From Eopsaltria australis (Eukaryota > Chordata > Aves > Passeriformes > Petroicidae), in NCBI GenBank assembly GCA_034509425.1, contig JAVTVJ010000076.1, positions 2,728,001 through 2,792,000 of the forward strand: DNA of 64,000 nucleotides. The letters run 5' to 3'. Of this stretch, positions 1 through 13,969 are shown piece after piece; positions within the stretch are counted from its first letter, which is position 1; every line of letters starts with the position of its first letter. The notes beneath the pieces were generated by a model. That model was not told the DNA's origin. It did no database searches and saw only the letters and a program-made list of their open reading frames with translations. The position numbers were made by a program, and so were the translations under genes.

Positions 1-1289
1 TGACTCTATGATTTTATGGTATTGATAACAGTGCTTTAGCATTACTTCAGTTCAAACTTTCTCCTTACAGCATATCTGCCCTTACAAGATGCTGGACTAT
101 GTGGTTTCTTAGTAGCAATCTTCTCAGTCTGTATGGGAGAAAAAACTGTTCTTCCCACTTGGGTATTCTTCACCTAGCAGTCAAGGTATCTGAATGCATA
201 TGTTCAGGCAGCATGTTAATTTGGGGAAAGGAAATATTCTTCTCCATCATCTCTGCTAATATGATTCTAAAGGGTGATTCTCTCCATCACCCTTTTAAAG
301 AGTGTTTTTTTACTGCAGATGTTATAGGTGGAGGGTTTTGCTAATCTTTCTGAAGGTGAACTAGAGAGCTCTTCAGACAAATCATTTGTGTTCAGCTGTC
401 ATTCTAGCACAATAACAAAATCTGTCTCAATGGCAGTTGTAAAAAAGGGTGACAGCAATTCTTTAAGAGCAGTGTAAGTCAGCAAAATTTAAAACCCAGT
501 TTTCACAGGGCACCAGGAAAGCAATGTTTTCTGGTCTCTGTAATTTCTTTCTTTTAATGGTCTGTTAAGCCCAATTGCAAACGGAAGGTTTTTCTACAGA
601 AAAGCTATAAGATACTGTAAAATTATAGAACTTCCAGAGCAGCCCGAGAAGAGAAATCCCTAACAGATCTTACATCCTAAGATACCCATTTGATTGTGTG
701 CAACCCCTACCCAGAAAAGTACACACTTGATATATCATGGATCAAAAGAGAAGCCCAATGATATAGAATTTCTGAGTATTAATATATTAAGAATATATAT
801 AGAAAGTTGTTGCAGTTGCAGATGAGACTATATATGTTCCTGAAATATGTGTATCACCAGAGTTTATTAAAATTTAAACAAAGACAAGGGAATTTAATTT
901 TAAATTGGTTCCACAAAATTATACTTTTTGGTAAAGGTGGATCAAGTTTTAATGTCACTCAATTCACACTTAATTTTGAATAATTTTTCACTCCTGGGGT
1001 TTTTTCAGTTTTGCTTTTTATATGCACTTAATGTGATGACTTTAACAGATCTTTTGATTAACCTTTGTTACCATGGAAACAAACAGTTTAACCTGCTCAG
1101 TATGTTCAGAAAAAAAATTATTCGGTCAGCTTCAAAGAAAGAAACCATTGCTTTGTTCATCTAAAAGCTAGAGACATTCCTTTTCAGCTTAAGCACTGAA
1201 AAACTAATTAACCTCAGTGTTAATATTTATTTTACAAGTAGGTTCTATAATAGAACTGTTCATTCAGCACATAAGAAATATCTGTTTTA
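1..1289. other. Unique AT-rich non-coding DNA
   Basis: No gene is seen. The open frames at 99-344 and 928-1164 are short, have no recognisable domain and read as chance frames in AT-rich DNA. No repeat family was recognised. Confidence 0.6.
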
Positions 1290-1568
1290 ATCATAGAATC
1301 ATTTAGGTTGGAAAAGATCATTCAGTCCAACCATTAACCCAGCACTGCCAAGTCCACCACTAAACCCTTTCTCTAAGTGTCACATCTACACATTTTAAAT
1401 ACTTCTAGGTACACTGATTCAACCACTTCCCTGGGCAGCCTTTTCCAGTGTTTGACAACCCTTTCCGTGAAGAAATTTTTCCTAATATCCCATCCAAACC
1501 TCCCCAGAACAAACTTGAGGCCGTTTCCTCTTATCCTGACACTGGTTACTTGGGAGAAGAGACTGACA
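1290..1568 (-). mobile_element. CR1 LINE 3' fragment
   Basis: This is a 5'-truncated CR1 retrotransposon copy in minus orientation. On the plus strand it begins with the reverse complement of the CR1 3' end (TCATAGAATCATTTAGGTTGG). The usual 3'UTR landmarks follow: AGTCCAACCATTA, CCCTGGGCAGCC and TTCCAGTGTTTGACAACCCTTTC. It fades after GGGAGAAGAGACTGAC. Only untranslated tail sequence is present, so the copy is dead. Short frames on either strand here (1373-1633, 1377-1583, 1448-1636) run through repeat DNA and are not genes. CR1 inserts by target-primed reverse transcription, usually with severe 5' truncation, which fits this copy. Confidence 0.93.
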
Positions 1569-4500
1569 CTTATTTTCCAATAATCTGTCAAAATACAGTG
1601 TTCTATAAAATAATAAAAAAAGAAAAAAACCACTAATTAATCACTAAAAAAATGTTTTTCAATGACAAAGTCAGTGTATAACCAATTTTAACACTAACAA
1701 GAGTGGCTCCAATTTAAAATATTTATTTTGAACATTTAGAAACAGGCATATATATATATAGATATACATATATTTTACATCTGCAATCTGGGGCATTACA
1801 TTATCTCTAACAGACATGTTTAAATTAACGTAAAGTCGAAAGACATTGAGGAAAGTTCCTCTTTGCAGGTAAATTCAATAAGATGCACTTACATTGATTC
1901 TAGTTTGCTGCATGCCTGATAAGCAATGCTATACATCTATGAATGAGTATATTCTGTAAAGGAGATCAAATTCTAGTCTCCTATTTTTTATATTTTTACA
2001 TTCTGAAGTAAATTTATTTATTTAACTATCAGGAAAGATAGAATAAGCTTTTTCTGCCACTCAAAAATGTTCTCTGTTCTATGACCTGAAACAAACACAT
2101 GTCTTCTAAGAAGTCTAAATTATCCAAACCACATGCCACATTAATCAATATTTCAGTAGAAATGTTTTAGTAGTGTGTTTCTTTAATGCAGGCTGGTAAA
2201 TGTTGAACCTAAGAGATGGCATGGAACCAAAAACGCTCAATCAAGCAGACCTTGTCTATCTTCAGCTTCAGTGATTTAAACCCGTTCAGTTGTGAACTGC
2301 ATCCTGCTCTTTCTTTTCTCTGGAAGGTATAAAACAAAATGTGTAAGCATAAAACCAGTTCAATTTACTGAAACATATCTAAAAATTTTGGGAACAGTAA
2401 CTATGTATGAGAGCCTTGATTAATGCCCCAGTCATTGCCAAGTAGACGATTTCACGTGGCCTGCAGTTCATTTTGGTGTACTCAGCTATTAGTGGCATTA
2501 ACTATGACAATACGGTGGTCAAAACAAAAAAAAACCTCCATGGATCTCAATAAACTTATGAGCACTTGATGCTACTTGAAGCAGGTCACACTCCTTAATC
2601 CCAGTCTTAAGGAGTCACTCAGAAAATGTGACTTACATAGGAATTCAGCCAAAGAATAAAATAGGTTTAACAGAACTTTTTCTTCGAGTGAATGACATCC
2701 TGTATAAAATGGAACAGTGTGAGTTGTGCAGAAGATCTGGGCCCTGATGACCATAGCAGTGCTGTAAAGCCTTGAAATAAGTACGTTGGCAAAAAACAGG
2801 AGAAAATGACAGACCTGAGAGTTAGACTGTTCATATTTTTATTTTGTCTGGTCATTTTTAAAATGTCCAGTTGTTTTTTTATTTGATTTCTGTGTTCAGC
2901 ATTGCCTAGCCTGAGAAGATAAAAACAGAAAATAAAAGTTAAAAGAAAAGAAGAAAGTTATTTTTCTATGATTCTTGGATGCTGCTTTAGAATTGAAGGG
3001 AAAATGTGTGTCTTTACAGTTCAATTTATAGACTAAAATAAAACCTTTATAGCAAGGAAACAGTCTCCTCTGCCTTCTACAAGATGAAATCCTCTCTCCA
3101 TTATGTCACAGAGGAATTGTTCTAAATACCTTCACTTAGATCCAGATTTCCCCACAGATTTTCAAAGTGGTTTTAATATTCAGTAGATCACTATGTCATT
3201 CCTACTCAGTTCTGTTTTATCTCCATGCACTTCTATGAAGATACTCAGCAGGAAAGGACATGCACTCATATTTTTCTGGCCACAGTTACCATGGAGCTGT
3301 CAGTCACAAGAACAGAGCTATCACAGGTCAGGACCCTAAAATATTTATCCTTGGCCAGCTGTGATTCAGTGAATTTACTACTCCAGCTCTTGCACATGGA
3401 AAAACTCACATGGCTACATGGAGGCAAGAAACAGTTAAGAACCTTCTTGTTCCTGAAAATGAGAAAGGTTTTGTGCCAAGTCCCTAAGGAAGTATTCCTT
3501 ACTAAAGAATTTGAAAACTTCGCTATTTCTATTATGCTATTTTTGCTTCATCTGCCTAATTGATAGGTTCATTAAAAAGGAAAATAAAAGATGCAGGAGT
3601 ATGCAGAAAAAAAAAATTTACATGCAAAAGCAAACACCGTGTATAATGCTCTTGGAAGGTCCCAGTCTCTAAATCCTGGCTCCCCTCTGCCTCCAAGACA
3701 TGACTGCAGAATAAGCACTTTCAAGGAAGCTGTTCCACAACACTTCAGCTTTCAGCCAAAGATGGAAGGAATAATTCAGGATAGTATTCCATTCCACTGA
3801 GGCTGTTGATGACAGTTCCCATGAAGTGCAAAGGCTCAGATAAGGACGGTTGTGACTTAGGTATTTCTTAGTTCGACTGAGTGTTCTAATTACTAATTTC
3901 CTAATAGTTGGTGATTAATGCTCCCTTGGATATTTAAGGTGGAAATGTTGATAATTCAGTGACAAATAGGAAACCTATCAAGGTTATAGCTCTGAAACAG
4001 AAAATGGATTGAATTCGGTAGATATTCAAGAATGGTAACAGGCTTCCAGTATTAATTCTGATATCTTTCAGAGTGAAACTTTTCCACTTTTTGCTTCAAA
4101 ATAGGAGTTTTCCTTTATAAACAGTTCTAACATTTAAGAGTTCAGCTAAAGTTCTTACATAAGTTCAAAAATAAATAAAAGACACTATTTGGGATCCCAC
4201 TGAGAAATCAGGGGGGTTATCTTTCTGAAAAACAAAGGAAAAATTGCATTTTGGCTCAAGAAAAATTATTATCCCCTAGAAACTTTTCTGTTGACCAGTC
4301 AAGTTCTGTGCCGAAATCACAAGACAGTGAATTACAGCATTTTTTTTTTTTCAGTTTCCTATTGTTCCAAAATACTGTTTGGTGTCAGTGAAATCATATT
4401 CTAGACTCTTGTTCCTATTTTGGTAGACATGTACTTATTTAAGGCTGGAAAAAATAAAAAAGAATAAAAATTTTAAAGAAGGTTTTTACCATCTCCATCA

Positions 4501-7500
4501 GCATAAAAATAAATGGAAAATTTCTAAATACCCAAGATTTTTCTAAGGGAACTGAGAAGTTTTCCATGTTTCAGTAAATAGAAAAACTATAAAATACAAT
4601 TACTTTGATGAAAGAAAAATCATGAGATCTAACCCCTTGCCCTGTTTTTGTCTTTTGTACTCATACTGAACAAAAACAACCCCAAAACCAACAAACATGA
4701 AACTTGAATTTATTGCATCAGTCACAGTGTGAATAGTGCTTATTCCATGTAGACTCTTACGTACATGGTGCAGAGACTGCCATATTGATCAAAAAGCATG
4801 TTAAAGGAATGACTGAAAACAGATTCCCTAACCTATAATCAATGTGACATCTCTTCAATACCACCAATGCTCCTACTACTCCCAGTATTATGTCCAACCT
4901 GCAGAGCTTCTTTTCCCTGCTGTCTGCCTCAGGTCCCATCTTGCAACTTTATAAAGATCCTACATTTTTCTGATGTTCTTCCCATAATTCTAATCTGTGA
5001 TAATTTTGCAAGTACAGAATATTATGTCTCTGAATTCTGGCCACATTAAGCAAGCAATTATAAACCACTTGGACAGACACCATTTTTAAAAATTTGTTGT
5101 TGAACAAGATGTAGCAGAGGTAGATAAATTTCTCCCACTCAGTGTGATGCCTGAAAGATATGATGAAAACTGTAATGTTGTTACAAAAATTCCTGACAAG
5201 TTTAACTATTTATCAAAAAAATATTTCCCAGGTTTTAGCTCATATTTTCCTTACCCATACTTGGGGATACAGGTGGAGAATGTAACAGAGGGCAGAAAGG
5301 AAGGGTGGGCATGTGAAGACTGTATAATCTATCACGGGTGTAGAATGATGTTTTATTGCAAATGTAGAAGAACAGAAGGCTTTTAGGGGGGAGGGTGGAG
5401 TCGGGTAATATGCTAAGTTACACAAGGAAAACAAAATATTAGGGGGATTTTATTATTATTATAGAAATCACAGATTTGATTATTATTAAGAATTTATTTT
5501 TATATACTCCAAGTTGTTGAACCCTGGTTGACTGCTAGACAGAGAAAGTGATTGGAAATAAACTACACAGGTGATATCATGTGGGAAGGGAGGGCCCAAA
5601 AGGAATCTTAGCTACCATTTCACTACTTGTAGTTTCACTAACCTGAGGGCTCTTCTTATATCAACTCCAAGGCTGATAATGATACTCTGTGCCTGGAGTA
5701 ATAAAGAAGAGAGGCAAGGGAGCCACTTTTTCATTCTTTTTATTCTCCAGGGTAATCACAGATGCAGTACAACAAAGGAGAGTGGATTGGAAAGCCATCC
5801 ATCTCTGGGACTCAAATTAATGGCCTCACACATATAACACAAAGGCTGTGTTCTTCTATTAGTCACCTACCTGTTACATTTCGAGGGGGAAAAGGAAGCT
5901 GAAAAAAGGCACGAGAAACACGAGGGCTGCTTCTGAGCTGACTCTCTCTGAGAAATTTAATTTAATTCAAATAGTTAAAGAGAGGGGCAATAACAAACAG
6001 CTGCACCAATGACAGGCCATTCACTTATATAGGCTTTAAAGACCAGACACTACTTTTCTAGAAGAAATGTTTCAGCTTTCACAACCCACAAGTTATTCAG
6101 AGAGTGCCAGATAACAAATAGTGGGGAAGTTAGAGCGATTTCCAGTTTTTCTGATGTTATAACTAAAATTTCTCCTTATGTGAGGAGTCCATTTACAGTA
6201 GATTTTATTTCTGTTTCAAATTCTCATACTATTGTCATAGTATCATTAATTATTGGATTAATTTCTATTCTTTCAAGAGTACTATACTTAGAAGGAGACT
6301 AAAACCAAAGACATGAAGGGTATTTATGCTGTCAAAAAGTCTCTAAGGACCAGAACTTCTCATTCTTTTGCTAAGTGACTCCATGAAAAAATTTCAAAGA
6401 GTGCAGCAACTATGCAACAAAGTCTTATGGCAATCCCCCAAAGTAGCAGGAATATGTAAGGAGAGAAAAGTCTGATATCATTAAGCAAGCTGCAAAGTAA
6501 GATGAGGCCTGATAATTTCATACATTTGTTCTTTAATACGAACTGAAGAAACAGACTATTGCACTGAAAAATCAGAGTTTTGCCTTCACACAGATAAATC
6601 TGACATATTCTTTGCAGAAACACATCAGTACTGCTGCCTGGGGGAGCCAGCATAGAAGAAGTAGAAAACTGGAAATGTCTGTGATCTGTCAAGAAATGCA
6701 CAGAAAAAAAATTAAGATTGGCTTAGAAGTTACAAGATTTCTATAAAAATAAGAAGTATAAAGTTATCTCCATTTGTCTTCTGCTCTCTTAACCTTGATT
6801 CTAGTTTTATACAATTTTTTGCAAGTTACTTTTTAAAAGGAAGCTGAAAATGTAATCACATTTCCCAGATACTGGGCATTAAGAAACACACAGGGAGTAT
6901 TATCATTCACAATTATAAGGTGAGAAAGTACTTTTGCGACAAGGTAGTCTGACCTCTTACACAGCATAGACCCCTGGGAATTCTTTGACCAAATTCAGTG
7001 TTTAAATTACAAGCAGTCTTAATTTTAACTTTTCAGAGACCACATCACAACACTGAAGTGTTATTGCAAGTATTAGTCACACTTTGTTTTAAAAACAAGA
7101 GCCTAATTCCTGTTTTCTATATTTTAGATACCATTTTCATCCACTGGATCATGTTATAGCTATACCTGCTGAAGTAAGGCCATTTAGCCTCTGGAAAGAG
7201 GAAATTACCATAGAAATGCTATAGAAAATCCCTACCATAGAAATCTTCTATGAGAGGAGCTGGAGGCTGGCATGAAGAGGGGGAAAATATGCTTCCATGA
7301 GTCTCTCAAAGTCACTGCTTCAAAGGTAGAGCCTCCTCAGAGAAGTGCAACTTCACTCCCTCTTCTTGCATTCAGAACTTTCCACCTCCATGTAAAAAGC
7401 CTTTACTTATGACCTACTTACTAAAGGAGCCACATAGCCCCTCATCTCATTCATTATTTATAGTTTTTTCAATCTTTCACTTTCCTCCATATGGATTGGT

Positions 7501-8963
7501 AATAACTGTATGGGGTTGTTTTGTTTGGTTTTGTTTTGCTCATATAGGAAATGACTAAAAACACTGGGCTGTGAAAGGAACCAAGACCTCTGGACTACTA
7601 TGTGGCACCAATAGACACAGCACATCCCATCTATTTTCTATGAGCTATTTATGGCACTTAAATACGTGCCTCTGTAGAATAAAGTAGAACTCAAAGGATA
7701 ATTTGGGTACATTTATTTACCCAAAGTTTGTTACATTACAGTGAATTATTGTTTTTATCCATCTGAATATTATTTTAATCTAAACAAGTAAGTTAGCAGA
7801 AGTCTGTTTTCCATAATTCTATATTGCTTGCCATTACTTATAATGTCTTCCTTTGCTTTCTTATTAGTCAAGCCTCATACCAGCTGTTTCATTGTTTTGC
7901 CTAGGCTAAATTTGAGACTGATGAGCCTATAATTCTTTGTGTCTTTTCCCTTCCTCTCTTTTTAGACTTGGCACAGCTTTAGCTTTCTGCCACTTGGCTT
8001 CCCCACAGCTACTAGGTTTAATGAAAAATAGCTTAATTTAAAAAGAAAGGTTCTTAGGAGCAAAATTAGAATCTATGTAATTGTTACTTAATTCTTGGAA
8101 CTGTATTCAATTCTTTCAGATTTAGTATTGAATTAAATATAATTTCCTTTGTACACAGAAATTATCTTTATATAATATTATAAAACCAGTAAACACACTT
8201 TAAAAATGTATTTCACTAACAAAATACATACATAAATAAATATACCTATAAGTAACCTGGTTTTGTGCACTTACATGTATTTTGTCTGCTACAGTATTTC
8301 TGAAACAGACCAACTGATTAAAAAACCACAGTGTCTTCATGTTCTTTAATAAAGCAAAAAAGAAACCTATTTTTGTAAGAAATAGAAATGTTTTGCAAAG
8401 CTTATAAATGTAAAGCACAGACATGTCAATAGAGATTCATCTGACCAAATGCAACATTCTGAGATTTTTGTTTTTCAAATGTTTCTCAAAATTTTAAAAT
8501 TTTCATACCAGGCCGTAGAAGGAGAAAAAAGGAGTGAATTTCTGAAGAACAATATTATAGTCCACTCTCTTAATTTTTTATTATTTTCCCATTTTCAAGA
8601 ACTAATGAGATTAACACCACCTGCAAAAGTCTTGCTACTTGTATAAATTATCTTGCTTAACTCACTTCAATTACTGCAGTTTCCATTAAAGATATAATGA
8701 CTGTAGATTTCCATGTATATTTACTGCTATGTACTGCCCACCTGGCTGTTTTTTTTGATATTACTATCTTGAAAATCCCATCATTTCAACAGGTAAGAAT
8801 AGCTAGAGCTAGACAGATTACTATATGTATTTTTTATGAGTATGTATGAAAACACTGTATATGTATTCAAATATATGGAGATTAAGGGAAATATGCACCA
8901 TGCTATTTGTGTATCCCTTAAATAGCAACATTAATAATAACAATATTAATAATTCCTTGTCAG
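1569..8963. other. Unique AT-rich non-coding DNA
   Basis: No gene, structural RNA or recognised transposon is seen across about 7.4 kb. Minor features are an AT dinucleotide tract at 1748-1773, a T12 run at 4340-4351 ending in CAG, and a small duplication in which TACCATAGAAAT occurs at 7206-7217 and again at 7233-7244. A G/T-rich stretch lies at 7510-7540. Open frames of 60-113 codons (for example 3225-3563 plus and 6360-6701 minus) have no family resemblance I can recognise. Confidence 0.55.
1748..1773. repeat. AT-rich dinucleotide microsatellite
   Basis: An interrupted (TA)n tract, with GATATACATATAT following an uninterrupted run of about six AT units. Confidence 0.85.
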
Positions 8964-9127
8964 CTTGGCCCTGCAATATGAGGGATCAGGAGCATCCAAT
9001 CACATGCAAGATTTTGGAAAACAAAAGAAGTTCTACAGAAACAATGGAGAGGCACAGCTTGGAGGATACTACAGGGGAGAATCACCAAGCAGCAGCTGCA
9101 GTTGAAGAATCAGGTTTTGACAGGCAG
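8964..9127 (+). other. Weak candidate exon (164 bp)
   Basis: An AG acceptor (CCTTGTCAG) and a GT donor (GCAG then GTATGG) bound a 164-bp segment. It is open in one frame and encodes a hydrophilic, Glu/Gln/His-rich peptide with a short alanine run. The frame continues on both sides (8846-9184), so a stop-free stretch alone proves little. The acceptor's polypyrimidine tract is weak. I do not recognise the peptide. It could be a chance frame or a piece of a non-coding transcript. Confidence 0.12.
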
Positions 9128-10069
9128 GTATGGGAGAGGATGAGCAATTTCGATGTGATTCATTCAAGGGTGAAGCAAGGATGAGTTACCTGCAGAGCAC
9201 TCAGAATTACTAAAATCAGGATTTGTCCTTGGCTAACTTGTTTCTTTCTCCCTCTTAGTAACTATGCCTTCTCATTATTGGATCCTTTGTACTTGTTCCT
9301 CCATTCTCCTCTTTCTAGACATTTGAAAATGAATCTTTTTGAACTTGGACAAATTTTATGTTGTTCGGTCCAGTGTTGCCCACTTTTGTTATTTCACTGT
9401 AAGTTTTGTGACTTTGGGATTTTTTTTTAACTACAGGTCCTCAAAACATTGGTTATAATTTTTGTTGAGAAAAAAATAAAAGACCCTACAAAGTATCCAT
9501 CCCTGTTTCAAGTCCAGTTGGGAGAGATGATAAAAGTGTGCTCTGAATGTGCAAAAACTGCAAGGCAATAATGAACAGTGCAGACATTTTCTCATTATTT
9601 CTAGACCAAGCTTTTCAGTTTTATCTGTAGTCAAATCCATGACATTTGAACTTCTAGAGTTGAAACACTGGCATTTTTCAGTGTGACGGCCTGCACTTTT
9701 CAAAAGTGTCTGAACAGCTGAAAACAGTGCAGCTGTGCAGGGTTGGGATCAGGCAGGAAGTTAAAGGAGTTTTAAATGACTTCTTTATCACTCAGCTCCT
9801 GCCTTCATGTTGTGGTAAATTCCTCTTCCCCATGGCAGGAGACTTGCTTTCCCATGTGGTGAGCTTATGAGACGGATTTCAAGATCTCTATCAGGGAAAA
9901 GTTGTAATGCTGCACCTCATACAAAAAGTGAGCACCTCTCCCAGTCTGAAATTTTGTGGTTCATGATGTCTTACATAAGCACATCTCATATGGAGATCAT
10001 GTCTTTACACTTGATGCAAGATAAGAAAAAGGACAAAGAATAGAGTGGAAAAACATTTGTTACTTGACC
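9128..10069. other. Unique non-coding DNA
   Basis: No gene or recognised repeat is seen. A 90-codon minus-strand frame at 9431-9703 has no recognisable domain. Confidence 0.5.
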
Positions 10070-10217
10070 TAAACAAAACCACAGCAACAACAACAACAAA
10101 ACTACAACAAAAAACCTTCAAAAAACCCCAAAACCAACCAAACAAAAAAAAACCAAACAACAGCAACAGCAACAACAAAACAACCAAAAAAACACCACCA
10201 CCACTTAAAAAAAAACA
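10070..10217. repeat. A/C-rich low-complexity tract
   Basis: About 150 bp is almost entirely A and C, with short CAA, CAG-CAA, ACC and A-run blocks. The minus strand is a G/T-rich tract, which makes the apparent 94-codon minus-strand protein at 10005-10289 (Val/Leu/Phe/Gly-rich) a composition artefact. It may be the decayed tail of an old retroelement, but no element body is visible next to it. Confidence 0.85.
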
Positions 10218-10821
10218 TTGAAACATCCATCTCCATTTAAAACATGAGCCTCTCTCCCAGCTGAGTAACAATAAAACTGCAAAGACCAAGCTTTACTCAT
10301 ATTTATTTATTCATATTAATCTTCCTGTGATATTTATACACATGTAGAGTTTATTTTTCTTGCATCCAGTGCGCAAATTTCCTTATATGTATTGTCATCT
10401 TGTCTTCCTCCATAATTACACACGCATACTTTTATGTTTTCCATCCTTCCATGTATGCACATAGATGGAGGCACAAGGGCTGGTTCTCTGGATAATCACT
10501 GCAAAGAATGTCAGCTGCTAGTTTATCCAGCTTTTGAGCTAGCTGAATGGAAATAGTAGGATGGGTCCTCTATTCATCTGCCTCAGGTGAAAAGCTGAAA
10601 CACTGGAGAATTTGTATAAGCCCATCCGAATACACTGACAACTTGGTACAGGCTTTCTCTGCAGTGCATGTGAGCTGTGTCTTAGGAAAATAATTGTCTT
10701 TTCATCCTGAGGAGGGAGTGACAGCAGAGACAATGCAGAGCACAGGTTTGGATTAGGCTTTATAAACCTACAATGGCTGACATATACAGTTCTAGGAACA
10801 GGAGGCTGAAGAGATTGCACA
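10218..10821. other. Unique non-coding DNA
   Basis: No gene or recognised repeat is seen. A 93-codon minus-strand frame at 10539-10820 has no recognisable domain. Confidence 0.45.
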
Positions 10822-11515
10822 AATCATAGAATAGTCTGTCTTATAAAGGACCTTTAAAAGTCATCTAGTCCAACCCATCTGCAAGAACCAGGGGCATCTT
10901 CAATTAAATCAGAGTCCCATCTGTCCTGACTTTGCATATTTGCAGGGATGGGACATCATATTCCACAGTCTCACCACCCTCATTGTAAAAATTTGCTTCC
11001 TTAAATCTAGTCAAAACCAAACTCCTTTAGTTTAAAGCCATTGCCCCTTGTCCTATCACCACAGGCCCTGCTGAAATAGTCTGTCCCCATCTTTCTTGTA
11101 GCTCCTCCTTAAGTACTGAAAGGCCTCAATAAGATCTGCCTGGAGCCTCTTCTTCTCCAGGCTGAACAACCCCAACTATCTCAGCTGGTCTCTTTATAGG
11201 AGAGAAGTTCCAGCCCCCTGACTATTTTTGTGGCCCTCCTCTGGGCTCACGCCAACAGGTCCATGTCTTTCCTGTGCCAAGTATCCTAGAGCTGGACACA
11301 GCACTGCAGGAGGGGGTCTCGCCAGAGAGGAATAGGAGGGAAGAAACCCCTCCCTTGCCCTTCTGGCCTCACTACTTTTGATTCAGGATGGAACAGGATT
11401 TCTGGACTCATATTGAGCTTCTTGTCAGCTGACTCCCCTAAGTGTTTCGCCTCAGGGGTGTTCCCAATCCCTTCATCCCCAGCTTGTGTATGAGACAGGA
11501 GATGCATCCAAACTC
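10822..11515 (-). mobile_element. CR1 LINE, long 3' region
   Basis: This is a minus-strand CR1 copy of about 700 bp. The plus strand opens with the complement of the 3' end (ATCATAGAATAG) and ATCTAGTCCAACCCATCTGC. It then carries AAAGCCATTGCCCCTTGTCC, AAAGGCCTCAATAAGATCTG, CCAGGCTGAACAACCCCAAC, GTGGCCCTCCTCTGGGCTC and CTAGAGCTGGACACAGCAC. These are landmarks of the last part of CR1 ORF2 and its 3'UTR in sense orientation. The far end is diffuse, near 11500. It differs enough from the 1290 and 28318 copies to suggest another subfamily. There is no intact reading frame; the 73-codon frame at 11286-11507 is repeat-derived. Confidence 0.93.
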
Positions 11516-13969
11516 CACTATATCTGTAAGCTCAACCATTGTTACCCATGCAAGGTACAATACAGCTGGGACTGCAGTTCATGCAACAATCTAACATCCA
11601 TTTTGAAGAAAAGGTAAATCCCTGGTTCCTGAGGTGATTCCACTCATTAGATCATGGAGAGACTCTCATCAGGCTTATTAATCACTTCAATTGCTGTAGT
11701 ACTTTGGGTTCTGCAGAAATAAAAGATAACAGAACACAAGACTCTCAAACTTATTTCACAGACCTGCCAAATCACAATCCTTAAAATGTAGAAAATTACA
11801 AAATAAAATTGTAGCAATTATTGGCAGTTGCCAATAGTGTTGAAGCGTGACATGAATTAATCTATGCGTGCAGGACTTCCAGTATTGCACATCTAAGAAC
11901 AAAACAAATTAACTGCTTGGGTTAAACCCTGAACACAAGATCAACAGATCGTTTCCTACCATCAATTTGCATTTTCCCTCACTTTTTCTGCTGACAACAA
12001 AACATTTATTAATGATATAAGATGAGCTATGAACTATGGTGCAATTATGCTAAGTTCAGAATTTGACAGAATGTATTTGGGACACTAATCATTGAATTTG
12101 ACTGTAGCTAAGAGGACAGAACATGGTTTTTTTTGCTTAAACATTTGTATGTGCACACGAGTATGAAAAATGGGTTCTGCCATCCAACTGGGAAGCTATA
12201 AATTCACCCTTTTAATCCTCCCAGCTAGAGCATGTGTAGGTCTCCAAATATAGCTTGTTATGATCAGTGGATTGGCACATCACTGCAAGCAAAAAAAGCC
12301 ACTGAAGTAAAGCCACATTAGGAATATGGGTGAGGACTATCAAGCCATTTGAATTCCAATTTGTTAAACATGCATTACTGGATAGGTATAGGGACCTTCA
12401 AAATATGAAACATGGTAACAGAAGTGAAGTAGTATCTCTTATTTAGATAATTTATTATTACTTGAAAAGCCTGAGGGAGCTGGAGAACTGCCATAGCAAA
12501 TGGAAATTGTCTTTGCTAATATAAATTAATTATGATTCCAAGGAGGCACTAATGGGAACAAGCAGAAATATCTAACATCACTGTGTAAGACAACAGAAGA
12601 ATGAGATCCAAGGATCCAGCTTCACTTCAAGTGACAGCATGGACTAATCAGACTGGAGAGGCCAACAGAGCTCAATTTGTCTCAGCTTTCCTTTTCTCTT
12701 AGATCTTGCAGATGGCTGATTTCACACATCAAATACTTGCCAATTGTGCATGGTAGCCGGGTCTAATTTAAGACAAAAACTCTTAAAAGATCTTTCAAAC
12801 TTTAATGCACATACAGTGTACAGTGGCCTGTGTGTGGATATGATACTATTCCCAGGCCAGGCTACTTGGGTGTCTTCTATTAACTCTTTCTTAGAAGAAT
12901 ATTTTGTAACGTGCATGCACAGTTAGAGTTGTGCTGTACATGTTTCTCTGCATGCTTGCAAGACTGATGTAATGGCTTAACCCTCCCACCCATTCCATTT
13001 TAGAATATTACATTTGTTTCAGCCCAAGCCACAATTTGAACGCACCACAGTAGATAAAAAAATCACGTGTGAAGCCTATAGAACTTTAAAATTTACATAT
13101 CCTGGGGTAATTATTTCAAACTTACTTGTAAGAAGAGCCTATCAGTGTTTCTGCATATGTTCTAGAAATTCCTGGCTAGCTAAGGAGACTTTTGCAACAT
13201 GTGGTGGGCCATATTTCCAAGAGCCCTGACCTTGTAGGGCGTTGCAGAAATGCAAAGAACCCTGGACCAGGTTTTGAAGGCATTATGCCTTCACTAGCAC
13301 AACTCTGCTCCTGACCTGAGGTACTCCTCAGTAAAGATAATGATGTTGCCTACTGTGTCAGGATCACTGGTCCTGCTGACCACCTCGGGCAAGTGTGCTT
13401 TGTCCCTATTCTCAGAGCATAAATATTCTCTTTAACTCCTCCATACATGTTTCTGCTGAAAACTGGAATTATAGATATGTAAAATTGTACTTCACCTCTT
13501 TTTCAGACATAAGACATGAATAACAATTTGAGGATGATTCTAGATGCTTAAATACTTGTATTCTGGGCTATTTTGGATGATGAAGCAGATAACACACTCT
13601 TTTTGGAGCAACTCTAGAAGGTGGTAAGACTTTTGTAATACTTTCTAGATATGCTGTATATCCCTACACAGCTCCGAGTTACAGCTTCCAGGAATTGTTG
13701 TGGCCAAGAATTCAGGGTATTTTCCTGGTCTTGCGCTGAAGGTACTTTGTATTTCTATATTCTTACTTCTATGTTCTACTTTCAAATGCAGAGCAAAGGA
13801 ACAAAGATTTGTCAATTGTTCCTCCAGCCTCTACTTCTAACATACTGTTCACACGGGAGAGTGTGCACCATCTCTTCAAGGTATTGAATGTGGCTGGGTT
13901 TTATCTGCTGCAGGCTCAGAGCTCTGCTAGCTGCCATCATATCAAAAGGAGAACAAGGAGCTACATGGC
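11516..13969. other. Unique AT-rich non-coding DNA
   Basis: Nothing recognisable. Short frames on both strands around 12722-12926 and 13014-13229 overlap each other and have no family features. Confidence 0.5.

Noticed and set aside
10005..10289. 94-codon hydrophobic minus-strand ORF resembling membrane segments
   Set aside because: Its hydrophobic runs are the translation of a G/T-rich low-complexity tract.
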